DNA from: Saccharum officinarum
Taxonomy: Eukaryota > Streptophyta > Magnoliopsida > Poales > Poaceae
NCBI GenBank assembly: GCA_020631735.1
Contig: CM036159.1
Span: forward strand, 16,965,511 to 17,029,510
Direction: 5' to 3'
DNA: 64,000 bases
Numbering within the stretch: position 1 is the first letter of the stretch; the number at the start of each line of letters is the position of its first letter. Of the stretch, positions 22,637 to 34,217 are shown piece by piece. The translations under genes and the position numbers were made by a program. Below the pieces are notes generated by a model. That model was not told the origin of the DNA. It saw only the letters and a list, made by a program, of their open reading frames with translations, and searched no databases.

Positions 22637-23755
22637 AAAGATATATCTTGACCAACAGGATATGACCCATATAGAAAGGAAAAAAAACATCGTTCTTTTG
22701 AATTTTGATGAGGAGCAGATGCTGGTCATCTCTCCAGTTTCCCACGCAGATAGTACAACGCAAACCACGATGCATCCAAAGCGGAAGAGAAGAAACAGTG
22801 AAACACGTTGGCCTAGGCACGACCACGCGGTGCAGGAGAAGCGGTCAGGTCAAAAGGAAGGGCGCGGCAAAAATCCAAGAGGGCGCAGGCACCAGCCTGC
22901 AGCGGAACATTCCCCCGTGCGCCCGGCGCGCGGATGTGCAGATGCTTCCACTCCTCCGCGCTTTCCATGCTCCAGTCTCCAGCATCAGCCGCCGAGGGGA
23001 CGGCAGGGCGGCAGGCGGCAGCAGCCACCGGTTCGTTGAGCCTGAGCCGGGCCATGGGCACGTCAGGTGGTTTTCTCGGAGACCTCGAGCGGCGGGCGCC
23101 GCTGCCGCGTAGGCGGCCGGCCCACGCACTGGGCGCGCCGTGCGCGGCGTGGATCCCGTGTCGCCCTGTCGCCCGTGACCGCGCGTACAGTACGTTCTGA
23201 GCTCCACTCCACGCATCGGTGAGAGGGCGCATGGTGGCTCCACGTAAGCAGCCGCCAGGTGGATTCTCCGCTGTGCCAGATCGGCTGGTTAGACCAGGGT
23301 CTTTTGCGACGTAGTACTAGTACGCGGTACGCCTGCTTCGAGATATGGGGTGGCATGCCGCCCTGTGGCTGAAAGTCTGGATGAGTGGATGTTACTCCAA
23401 CGTTTTAGCCTCTAAAAATGATGAGCAATTCCTGCAGGGTTCCTTTGGAATACAGCTAGTAGGATCCTGTAAGCTGTTCCAGCTCATCAAAATGCTTGAA
23501 TCTTGGTGTATATACTAATGGTCTTCCTAAAAGGGGAATTCCTAATGCACTATATGTTTACCTGGCAATTTTACCGGAGCACGCGCAAACAGAACACAGA
23601 TCGCCAAATCACCGCAGCTAAAATGCAGCCCACAGCTCAGTGAATGCTTAGATCTAGCCAGTTCAATGCTCCAGAAAATGGACAGCCATTCACGCGCTAC
23701 TAATTCGGCAGGCAGTGAAAAGTCCAACACAATATACAAACACAGAAGATACTGA
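22637..23755. other. Intergenic, no gene seen
   Basis: The segment at 22840-23240 is GC-rich and open on several frames, but none of the translations resembles a known protein and the openness follows composition. The rest is AT-balanced without ORFs. Confidence 0.5.
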
Positions 23756-24251
23756 GCCCTTGTTTAGATGGAAGAAAATTTCAACCCGATGAATAGTACC
23801 ACTTTCGTCTTATTTGGCAAATATTGTCCAATCATGGACCAACTAGGCTCAAAAGATTCATCTCGTGATTTCCAACTAAACTGTGTAATTAGTTATTTTT
23901 TTACCTACATTTAATACTCCATGCAAGCGGTTAAAAATTGATGTGATGGAGAGAGAGTGAAAAATTGATGTGCGTGGATTCGTGGGCGGCCGCCGGCCGG
24001 TGGATTTCTCATTTCTGGCCTTAGATCACCTCAAAATTCAGTTTTTTCACTCTCTTTTCATCACATCAATTTTTAGCCGCTTGCATGGAGTACTAAATGT
24101 AGGTAAAAAAATATCTAATTACACAGTTTAGTTCAAAATCACGAGATGAATCTTTTGAGCCTAGTTGGTCTACGATTGGACAATATTTGTCAAATAAGAC
24201 GAAAGTGGTACTATTCATCAGGTTGAAAAAATCTTCAATCTAAAAAGGGCC
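23756..24251. mobile_element. Foldback MITE, family A
   Basis: About 190-bp arms (23756-23950 and 24045-24251) pair almost fully: both contain GATGAATAGTACCACTTTCG, the TTGTCCAATC block and the GGCTCAAAAGATTCATCTCG block in opposite orientation. A GC-rich loop of about 100 bp separates them. The outer ends read GCCCTTGTTTAG / AAAAAGGGCC. A transcript through it would form a long hairpin. It lies about 1.6 kb upstream of the receptor-kinase start. Confidence 0.8.
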
Positions 24252-24494
24252 TGGTTCGTTTTTTTCCCCCTGCGCCCTGCGGCCCCTGCCCAGCCGATCT
24301 ACCTGCTGGGTACAGCGACATTCGATGCACCGTAAACATGGAACACTGCTAATGTTACAGGCTGTAGAATGTGCGTGAATCCACAACCCCGCAGGCCGCC
24401 CGTGCTGCCACGCCGGCCGCTCGCAGCCGCAGAGCCGGTTGACCCGAAGATGCCAAATATTTCCCCAAATTTTACTATGCAAAAAGAAGATTCC

Positions 24495-24713
24495 CCATCA
24501 CATCAAAATACCGGTACATGCATGGAGTATTAAATGTAGATGAAATTAAAAACTAATTGCACAGTTTTGTTGTTCTTTACGAGACGAACGTTTTGAGCCT
24601 AATTAGTCAATGTTTGCACAATTTTTACCAAATAAAAACAAAATGCTACAGTGTACTACAGTGCAACACAGTAATTCAGCCGTCCCCAATTTGGCCCAAC
24701 TAAACAAGGCCCA
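24495..24713. mobile_element. Partial MITE, family A
   Basis: It matches the right arm of the family (GCATGGAGTATTAAATGTAG, then GAGACGAACGTTTTGAGCC, ending AACTAAACAAGGCC). The left terminus is missing, so this is a truncated copy. Confidence 0.65.
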
Positions 24714-25827
24714 AAGCAGAAGCAGCAGCCTCGTTGACCCTCCTCCACAATCCTCCCCGTCCGCTGTGCCCATCCATCCCATCAAAAACCCCACCAAACC
24801 CCCGAATCGGCCACTAAACGCCCGCACCCACCCGCCAACCCACCGCGCACCAGTTCATCTCATCAGTCATCACACCTGCGCCTGCACACCGCTGGCCACA
24901 GTCACAAACTTCACGGAACCATTGGTCGTGGAACAAGAAACGTGGAACCTTCCATAAAAAAGAATTTTTTTACTGTTAGAACGAAACTGATACGGAAACG
25001 TACGTTCCCGAAACGTGGAACGTGCCACCGTACCACGTTGCCGGTGACTACGCCGCTGGCACGGCGCTCATCATCCGCGCTCGGCTCCTCGCGATCGCGA
25101 CTCGATCCGGCCCCAGAAACACAGAGCCGGCGCCGTCAGATCCCAGAAACCCCAAACACCCAGCGGGTTCGGCCTCCTGCTGCTTAAAGAAAACAACGAA
25201 CGTGGCAGCAAATCGCGGACAGCGCAGAGGAAGGAAGCAAAAACAAACCCTTTCCATTCAAAGCCCCGAGAATTTCAAAAAAACATTTAACAGCTTCCTC
25301 CTTCCTTGCGCAAAACAAAACCCCACAAAACAAGCATCGGCTTCGTCCCTCCTCCACTTCGTCTCCTCTCGTCTCTCTCTCTTCCCCAGCTCCGGCCGCG
25401 CCCGCCGCCGCAGCCAGCGCGTGTGCTGCTTGCTCTGCGCTCGATCGCCGGCGCCGCCGTGGCCGCCGCGGGCGAGCTCGAGAGGTGCGGAATTTGGGCG
25501 CTGCTCGTGCTGGGTTCGAATCGGAGGAGGGAGAAGTGGAGGAATAATAATTGGGAGGCCGTTGGGGGAGTGTAACTTTGGGCATTAATGGCGGGGTGGT
25601 GAGAGACCCCCAGCCCAAGGGAGGCCTCTCTGTCTCTGGTGGTGGCGCCCTGTAGTTACCTGCGTACGAGTAGCTCGGCCTCCCCGGCCCCCCTCGCCTT
25701 TATTGCGTTTAATTTCGCTCCGAATTCCAGCGCTTCCGCCTCCTTCCCAATCCCATCGACACCTGTAACGCGGAGTGGACATGGGGGACGGCGGCGGCGG
25801 CGAAGGCAGGAGGAGGCGCTCGAGGTG
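24714..25827 (+). promoter_or_regulatory. Upstream region and 5' leader of the receptor kinase
   Basis: No gene. The stretch becomes CT/GC-rich from about 25340, typical of a grass 5' untranslated leader (TCGTCTCTCTCTCTTCCCC near 25370). No confident TATA box was located. Confidence 0.35.
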
Positions 25828-28528
25828 ATGATGCGCGCGCGCGCGCGCGGGCTCTGGGCGCTGCTGCTCGTTGCGCTGGCGGCGGCGCCCGGGGCGGTGC
25901 TGGCGCAGGGGAACCTGACGTCGCGGTCGGATCTCGTTGGGCTGTACGCGCTGCGGGGCTCGCTCGGCCTGAGGGCGCGGGACTGGCCGCGGCATGCGGA
26001 CCCGTGCACGGCGTGGGCGGGCGTGGGCTGCCGCGCCGGACGCGTCGTCTCGCTCAACCTCGTCGGGCTGCGGCGCACGCGGCTGGGCCGCCTGTCGCCG
26101 CGCTTCGACGTCGACGGGCTGCGCAACCTCACGCGGCTCGAGGCCTTCAACGCCGCCGGGTTCGGGCTCCCCGGCTCCATCCCGGCGTGGCTAGGCGCCG
26201 GGCTCGCGCCCACTTTCCAGTCCCTCGACATCTCCGACTGCGCCGTCTCCGGGGAGATCCCGGCCTCCGCGCTCGTGGGCCTCGGCAACCTCACCACCCT
26301 CAACTTCGCAGGCAACCAACTGTCTGGGCAACTGCCGGCCACCGCGTTCTCGGGGCTCACGCGGCTCAGGACCCTCAACCTCTCGGACAATGCGTTTTCG
26401 GGCGCTCTGCCCGACGCGGTCTGGTCGCTCCCGGGGCTCACCGTTCTGGACGTGTCTCGTAACAACCTCACCGGCGCATTGCCCACGGCAGGGCTTGCGC
26501 TGCCAGCCAATGCGCAGGTGTTGGATCTGTCGGCGAACTTCTTCTATAGCGTCGTGCCAGAGACCTTTCGCCGGCTGTTCGCGCAGGTGCTGCTGGCCAA
26601 TATTTCTGGCAACTACTTCGACGGCAAGCTAGGAGTGTCCGATGGTGGTGGTGGCAATGTTTCGTTTCAGTTGAATTGCTTCCTTGACGTTCTGGGACAG
26701 CGTACCCAGGCTGATTGCCAGCAGTTCTATGCCAGGCGTGGCTTGCCATATAATGGTCCAGTTATGCCACCCGCACCACAGCCTGCACCTTCACCGGCAA
26801 GGAAGAAGCACAAGAATCTGAAGTACATATTGATCGGGCCATTGGTGGAGGCCTCCTGCTGATAGCCGTGGTTGCAGCCATTGTGTTCTGCTTTGTGTGT
26901 TCTCAGAGGACAGGGAGGAGGAATGATCAGAGGGAAAGTGGGGCATCACCAAGTGCACCATCGGGAGTGTCAGCTACCGGCACAGCTGCAGCTACTGGTG
27001 GCACACAGCCTTCAGCATTGTCCGCAAACACGGCGAAAGTCGGCGATTCATTTGCTTACGACCAACTTGCCAATGCCACCTCGGGATTTGGGGAAGAGAG
27101 GCTCATCAGGCACGGTCATTCAGGTGATCTATACCATGGTGTTCTCCAAGACGGGACTGCCGTGGTGGTGAAGAGGATCACTTCGCGCGTGGCTCGGAAG
27201 GATGCATATCTGGCAGAATTAGATTTGTTTACGAAAGGATTGCATGAAAGGCTGGTTCCTTTTCTGGGGCACTGCCTTGATAAAGAAGAAGAAAAGGTTC
27301 TTGTGTATAGGTTTGTCCGAAATGGTGATCTGTCAAGTGCACTGCACAGAAAGTCAAGGGAGGAAGACGAGGGCATGCAATCTTTGGACTGGATAAAGAG
27401 GTTGAAGATTGCAACGGGGGTAGCTGAGGCTCTTTGCTATCTGCATCATGAGTGTTCTCCACCAATGGTTCACAGGTATAAACTTCTATGTTGTTTTGTC
27501 AATGTTATATTTGTTTGCTGTGTGTCTGTTAGCAAATTATTTTTGTTTATAAGATGATAAAGTTTTAGAATTACCTTAGAAATTCAATCTTTATCATTAC
27601 ATGGGGTTTAGTGGTTGACAGTCGGTCTCCACTATGTGTGTTTCACTGTGGGTGCTCTGATAATTGTTTTTCTTCGTTTTGGTACCAGAGTTTCAGCAGT
27701 TACTGCAATAAACTTTCCCCATAGATTCGGTGACAGCTAGGAATAGTACATTGAACATATGCAAATGTGTGCCAGTAATGCTGAATCAGAAAATTAGTGT
27801 TTCGTGCTTGATGCAACATATTCCGTGCGTTATCTGAGTACTGGAAATTCAATGTGGACACTGCTGTTATTTGCTTTAATATCTTTGCTGAGATGTTTCT
27901 GCTGGTCTATATCATTTAAATACCCACCAATTTTGCCATAAAAAATAACGGGAAGTTCTTTGTCACCCTGATTTCACCAGGGATTTTTTGTTTTGTTATC
28001 AATGTGAGGCATGCAGTAGCAACAACAACAACATAACCTTTTGTCCCAAGCAAGTTGGGGTAGGCTAGAGATGAAACCCAAAAGAGACGAGAAACAGAGA
28101 GACACATAAAGGAACATAAAGGGCACAAGACAAAAAGAGGTCACGGTTCAGGCACGTTGATTGCCAATCTCCAAGCGCTCCTGTCCATAGCTAAATCCTT
28201 GGAGATATTCCACTCCTTAAGATCTCTCTTAACGGACTCGTCCCAAGTGACCGCAATCAATTCTGTTTGTTTTGTCGTTGTCAGTTCTATATGGCAACAT
28301 GTAGGATTCTGACTGTGTAGATGCTTCCTTCCAAGACCAATAAATTAGATGCAGTGCAAACGCTTGCTGTTGACTAATTTTGTCAGTTCTCTACTACAGG
28401 GATGTGCAAGCCAGCAGTGTCCTTCTTGATGATAAATTTGATGTGCGCCTTGGTAGCTTGAGTGAGGTGTGTCCTCAAGAAGGGGAAGGTCACCAAAATG
28501 TTATCACAAAGCTGTTAAGATTTTCTTC
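25828..28528 (+). CDS. LRR receptor-like kinase (At2g16250 type), incomplete
   Basis: Membrane receptor-like protein. Exons: 25828-27475 and 28400-28528, with a possible 22-nt third exon at 29105-29126 that joins in phase. It has a signal peptide (residues 1-26, LWALLLVALAAA), an LRR N-terminal cap with a CxxW-type motif, about six LRRs (LTTLNFAGNQLSGQLP and similar), a Pro-rich juxtamembrane part and one membrane span (about 26830-26900). The kinase-like domain has VVVKRI with the Lys. HRD is present, but the usual downstream Asn is Ser (HRDVQASSVLL) and the DFG position reads LGS, so it is probably a pseudokinase, as I recall for this subfamily. One base is missing near 26837-26841 in the membrane segment. 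The kinase C-lobe is absent before or after the N gap. ATG 25828 is chosen because it directly precedes the signal peptide. Confidence 0.8.
28016..28262 (-). mobile_element. RTE-type LINE 3' fragment in the kinase intron
   Basis: On the minus strand the fragment encodes the last residues of a reverse transcriptase-like ORF (about 28140-28230, including AMDRSAWRLAINVPEP followed by a stop). Next comes a common grass repeat (CTAGCCTACCCCAACTTGC), and it ends in (GTT)n. A short 3' microsatellite tail instead of poly-A is characteristic of RTE-clade LINEs. It lies wholly within the first intron (27476-28399), antisense to the gene. Confidence 0.65.
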
Positions 28529-29187
28529 GTAAGTTTCAGACACCATCTCTGCATGGCTTGTTTCTCTTTTCGTCGCTACATGCTTCCTTTGTGGAGCATG
28601 CAAATCCATACTTATATTGTATTCACTATTGCACCATCCTGTTTCAACGGTAGTTTTGTTCAAGTGTTCACCATGAAATTAGTATTTACCTGTTGTGTAG
28701 CATGAATTTAGATGGATTGCCTTTTTAAATGAATAATTGGATATTTGGTGAATTTAAATAGCGTGTTGTCAACATGATTCCAGTCAATTACTAGGTGAAC
28801 CTGCTGTTTCTTGGCCAGATCTTTGTCATGTTGACGCTGTGCTGTGGCACTATGCAAAATCTAAATGATGTCAATAAGTACGATAAAACTAATTCTTGTA
28901 GGACCGTGAGAGCGTAGGTAATCGTGAACTATTTTATTTCCGTTCCTTTCATTTTACTTGCCATATCTTATTGTCAATGGACATGTAGTATCCTTGTTTT
29001 AGTTGACAGTTACATTATCAAATGCTTCCTTGGTGTAGCTTCATTTTTTCTAATATCAAATAAGTCCCTTTCCATCTCTGATGCTTATTTTTGTGGGAAT
29101 GTAGGACGGCAGATCAGGTTCTTCTGGTGAGTTTGTGCATGCAACCTTTCATTGCTTTCAAGCATTTTAATCTTGAGAATTGTCATT

Positions 29188-29287
29188 NNNNNNNNNNNNN
29201 NNNNNNNNNNNNNNNNNNNNNNNNNNNNNNNNNNNNNNNNNNNNNNNNNNNNNNNNNNNNNNNNNNNNNNNNNNNNNNNNNNNNNNN
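29188..29287. other. Assembly gap of 100 N
   Basis: One hundred N, directly downstream of the last recognisable receptor-kinase sequence. The missing kinase C-lobe exons may lie in this gap. Confidence 0.98.
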
Positions 29288-30119
29288 TTAAAGTTAATTC
29301 CTTTGTAAATCAAACATGTGTGATTTGATTACCACCCAATGATGCTTACCTAACAGATTGTAACCAGATAATTGTACAACCTTTCTATGTATGCAGTGAT
29401 ATAATAATATACATAATATAAGGACACCTATATGTTCAGGACACAAAGAGAGTTAATTGTTTTTTGCAGCGGTGATATTTTTATTTCAATATGTAGCTTC
29501 TGTAAATTCAGATACACATTGGAGTATGCTCTTGCTGTCCTGTTTATGCCACTTAAGCACACAATGGTCATTCCTGATGCAAGAACCAACCAGAAGTACT
29601 AATGTTTTTCCTCTAGAAAATAGAATTTATTAGAAATGTCACTCTCTCCTACAACTATATGATACAAAAGGTTTAGTGACTTGTATATTGACTATAATTT
29701 TTGCTTTGTTGAATAAACGGGCAGAGAGAAAGCTCTAGATTGCAACACTATAAATTATTTATAGATAGTATGGCTTATGAGCAGCAATGCACCTGCAGGC
29801 CATGCTCATCATTTTCAATTTCTCTACAGTAATATCCAGTCTTAAAGAAAGGAGGGTATTGGGTATGTTCTTTCACAAAGTGTATTTGGCCGGTATGATC
29901 TTTTACAACAGTTGCAGTAAAATGAAAAAGAGGAAGGAATTAATAAGTAATAATTTGTCTGTACTTACCATTAGGTCTTGGAGCTTGTATGTTGCCTTCA
30001 TGAGTATGTATTGTGGCCAACGCTTGTGCATTTTATCAAATGATCAAATACGTTTTGAATATGAGCATCTCGGCTTGCATAAGCTATGGCAGCAAGATGG
30101 CTTTGATTCGATGACTGCC
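29288..30119. other. Non-coding sequence after the gap
   Basis: AT-rich, intron-like or intergenic DNA. The open frame from 29787 has no recognisable domain in its first two thirds. No kinase C-lobe motif (such as an APE- or DVYCFG-like segment) is found. Confidence 0.4.
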
Positions 30120-30492
30120 TGCAGTGAGTCATGCACAAGCTACTGTGGCTACAGGTTCACACCACACACGGTGCTTCCTGGCTCACGCCAGGAGAACCTC
30201 CAATGCACAGAATCGCTCGTACTAGAGCAAGCCAGGATCAAAGACAGGTAGCTGAATAGCTTATCAGCTCCAATGTTCAGACTTCAGAAGTACATTACCT
30301 TGACTTGAAGCAGTAGAAAACTTCAGGTAGTCGGTGATCAACTAGACGAAGCTACACTTCAGATCCTTTTGGCCCGAAAAATATTTGGCACTCAGCAAGA
30401 AGAACATTTGACAATAACAATTTCACCTAGAGATATGAACCTTCCATGTGGCCTTCCTCGGCCTGCAGATGGTTGCAAAGTTGTTTATCAGG
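30120..30492 (+). other. Coding-like sequence, unrecognised
   Basis: Two stretches look like exons. One is about 30120-30247 (ending ARIKDR before a GTAGCT donor). The other is about 30325-30491, whose frame reads LLARKIFGTQQEEHLTITIS and then PRDMNLPCGLPRPADGCK, ending before GTTTGC. Codon choice and a mixed residue composition argue for real or formerly real protein, but I do not recognise the family and the exon borders are guesses. Confidence 0.3.
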
Positions 30493-33400
30493 TTTGCTAT
30501 TGCTCATTGAGTCTACAAAATTGAAACCAAAGCATGGGAAGTAATCAAGAACCTTGGATTGCACAGACTAGTTGCTCGATGGAGATGACGGTGTCCGGTG
30601 AGAGACACCACTAGAATGAGGCCATGCTCCTCCACCGCAAACTCTTTCAGCTGATACATGGGCAGGATAGTGAAGGTGGGGACTGGGGAGGGGACAGGAA
30701 CAATGCCATCGCTGTCGCCCATGTGGGCAAGGTAGCGCATCTGTGGACACGAGGCCAATGATGTTGTTGCCTCTCTGTTCTAGGGGCGAGGACGTGTGGG
30801 CCAGCGGATTGCCTTGGAGGCATTTCGTCAAGCCGCTCGGGGCATAGTCCATGTCCATGCCAGGCCGCGCTCGAGCTGCAGGAGACCTCGCCCGTGTGCT
30901 CTGCTCTCCAGCGTGCGATGGTAGAAGGTGAGTGGGTAGACAAGGGTGCCGCCGTGCGGGGAGCTGCGAAGCATTGGTGCCGGTTGCCTGTTTCGTCACG
31001 TGTGCCTTGCTTGGTGGCGGCGCGGGCACTGCTTCTTTGCGAGCGACAAGCAGCACGCGCCGGGAACAAGCGGAGGGGAGAGCAAAGGCAGGCGATGTCC
31101 GCCTTTTATCTACGGCATTGGCAAAAAAAAGAAAAAGAAAAAGAAAGAGACCGTACAAATTATAATTTCTGACATCTTCGATCTAGGTTAAACGTGTTGA
31201 TTTTGTTTGAAGATTTGCAAGAAAAAAAGGAATCGTTGTTTTTTCATGTCACTGTTGTATCAAAATGTGTTCTAGGATTGATAAGGCCACTTAGAACGCC
31301 CACAAATGCCGTTGAGGAACATGTAGGACACCAGATGGTTGGAAGAGATAAAAAGTTTAATTGTGTAGTTGGATACATTAATCGGCCGTGTACCCTATAT
31401 TTTATATGGAGAAGGGATGGTCTTATCCCGTTAGAAAACCAATGTGATACTATTTTCGTGTCGTTTCATAGAGTTTTTCTAAAATTAGCCCAAAACTAGC
31501 ATGGGCCAATTCTAAAATCGGTCTGGGCCCTATTTAAGTGTCAACTTCTTGATTTTTATGAGTCAATCAATCTCAATTTCAATAAAACATATTAAAAATG
31601 ACATATTTATGGTGTGTAAAAAGTATTATTAGATTAATTATGAGGTTTTTTATAATAAATAAAATTAAATATATAAATATTCATACTGTTTTCTCTAAGT
31701 ACATTTTTTCGACGGAGGTGGTACCAGCGTGTTGTTTAGTTGACATATTTGTGACGTGAGATGGGTATAATGAGAGTCCAAGCTAAGCTTATCCTTGATC
31801 CTTGTCCTGCCACTGAGGTGCCACTTGCTGCTTCCGTGTGTTCATTTTTCTATGGTGCAGCATCGTTAATTTGTTATTAGTTTATAGCAATAGCATACAA
31901 ACAGTTTAGGTAGGCTTCTGAATGTTGGAATGAAATGACTAATTCAGTGGCAAATGGAAGACGAACTATTAGTGTGTTTGGTTTGGGGAAAACGTGCGTT
32001 GGGTTAAACCATTTCTTGTTTGGTAGGCAAGGTTAGGTCCATTCCAGTTTTGCGTTTGATTAGGGGAATTCCTGGAAGTGGGTTGAGTCATTGACATGTG
32101 AGCCCCGTTTGCCAGCGTCTCTTCCCTTCTTTCTCCCCTCGCTGAGGCCGCGTGCGCCACTCGCCTCGCGCTACAGAATGGGGGTGGAGCTCGCCCCGCG
32201 CCGTGCCCCCCTTCACCCCCCCGCCCTGCGCCGTCACCCTCCTGCAGCTTCGCGGCCGCGGAGCGCGCTGCTCCTCTCCGTTTGTGCCGCTCGCCGGAGC
32301 TCCCTCCGCGCTGCCATGGTTGCGAGCTGAGGTCGTGCCACCCAGCCCCGCCCCACGTCGTCGTCCTCCTATACCTTCCCTGCCGCGGCGCGCGCCGCCC
32401 CTGCGCCGTTGGTGTGGCTGCTGCCGGTGTGACCCCCTGCTCGTTGGATCTGGAGCCGAAGCCGCCGCCGCCGCCTCCACCCGGAGCTACGCCCGCCGTC
32501 GCCGCTTGCCCCTAGTGGAACCGCTGCTTTCACCCGTGACGAGCGATGAAGAAGTGGGTTCGCCCCTATCCCTTCGTTTTGATGGAATGGATCGAACCTG
32601 CATCTTCACAGTATATTCCGTGTAGGAGCGAACCCAACCCACTTCAACCTCAAACCACACTGCCGAATCCAGGTCCAACCCACTCCAACCCTCTGTCAAA
32701 CGCATGCTATGTGAACAACATAACTATTTCACACTATCAGCTACCTAGTTTATTCTGAACTGTATGAAACGGTAGCTGATAGTGTAAAATAGTTGCAACT
32801 GCGTGCACTGGTTGCTTCATAGTGTGATGGAGAAGCTGTGAAGAAGTGCCTACCTGTACCATGCAATTATATATAATATCTCATTTTATTGATTTTTAAA
32901 AATATTGTAATCATGTTCATCTTATTGAAGTTTATCTGTCAATTGGCAACATAATAGTATACAAAAATAGTATCTACAATTGATCTTGGCTTCATACCCA
33001 ACATTAAATAACTTGCAGACAGTGAAACAGATAGTTCATTGTATGACTTTTTTTAGTTATATGTACGTCAAATTCGAGGCTTTTACAGATGACTCACTGT
33101 CTTGTACATGCCCTTAGGGCTACTAGCCACGTTGGTGCATTATGGCTGCTATTAGTTATCACAGAGGATAGATCCAGCTCCTCGGATTTTACCAGAAGGG
33201 TCATCGTCTACTTGGTGTACAAGTTAGCTAAAAGCTTGTACTTGACTGGGAAAGTAATATGTAACAAGGATTAGGCTAGCACCGTCCTTGTAAACCTATC
33301 CCTAAACTATATCAGGTTAATAGGGAACCTCTAATCAGGACCTCATCCCATATTAACACACCTCAACATATGAGAACAAAGCAATCCAATCCACAAACAC

Positions 33401-34209
33401 AAGACGTCGGGTTATTTCCTCGAGTGGTCCGAACTTGCCTAAGCTTTTTGTCTTCCATTCCATGCCACCATCTAGTTTTTCTACCATGCCCCATATTTAG
33501 GGTTTGGTGACAAATACAACGATAAGTTAGTAGGTGACTAAAGATGGGATCACATTGACCTAAGATAAAGCACTGTAATTAGAACTATTGATCTTTGCTA
33601 CAGATTGGTGCTTTCGAGTACTCTCTACATTAATTTTGAAAAGTTTGAGGGCATCAATTTTTATCCCTTCATTCTTCCGTGTAATGGGTGGATGTATGAG
33701 CTTGTTATAGGGCTAGAAGTTTTTCTAATAGTTTTCATCATATTTCCACAATAGTTGTGGATTTATGCATTTAGTACCAAAAGTCACTGTCTTTTCATTT
33801 GATATATGAGATTGTTAACATTCGTTTGGTCGGAGACGAGGTGAGATAGGATTGCTCACCTTGATTTGTTTTTTATGGGACCATTCCACCTTTGTATTTG
33901 GTTGAAGGGACAAGTTTATCCTTTTTTTTGTTTGATTGAAGAAATTTAGAAGGATGGATGACACATATTTTTCACACCGTTAGCCATCATTATCAACCGA
34001 TCCCACTTGTCATCGGTGCCTCCACCTTTCATACTCCCTTGAAAAATTTCTCATTTTTTTTTGCATGTTTATCTTCTCCGCATGATCGCACGGGGAGCAC
34101 ATCCTCCCGGGCATCTGGCCATCGACCCGCGCATTCCTACTGGCCCGCTCCCGTGTCTCCAAGCATGTGTGCAATCTTTAAGCTCGCGCCATGCCGAGGA
34201 AGCAACATA
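30493..34209. other. Intergenic, no gene supported
   Basis: GC-rich islands at 30780-31110 and 32120-32540 are open on several frames without recognisable protein. 31560-31720 is AT-rich and ends in a Stowaway-like GACGGAGG. 31972-32110 and 32530-32720 show weak inverted similarity (GCGTTTGA...GTGGGTTG), possibly a decayed foldback transposon with a GC-rich core. Confidence 0.4.
32722..32794. repeat. 24-bp inverted repeat (hairpin)
   Basis: Arms 32722-32745 and 32771-32794 are complementary apart from one position, with a 25-nt loop. Each arm carries CACTATCAGCTACC or its complement. It could be a tiny MITE remnant or a recombination scar. Confidence 0.6.
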
Positions 34210-34217
34210 TGCTTGGC

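Noticed and set aside
22845..23243. Possible gene at a GC-rich island
   Set aside because: Overlapping frames on both strands, no domain, no splice pattern.
25639..25827. Upstream extension of the receptor-kinase frame
   Set aside because: The signal peptide begins right after ATG 25828; the upstream residues would place it internally.
30568..31158. 196-residue minus-strand open frame
   Set aside because: Composition-driven GC-rich stretch with no recognisable motif; frames overlap on both strands.
32722..32794. microRNA precursor
   Set aside because: Arms are almost perfectly paired and very short, with no miRNA family sequence recognised; a transposon remnant is more likely.
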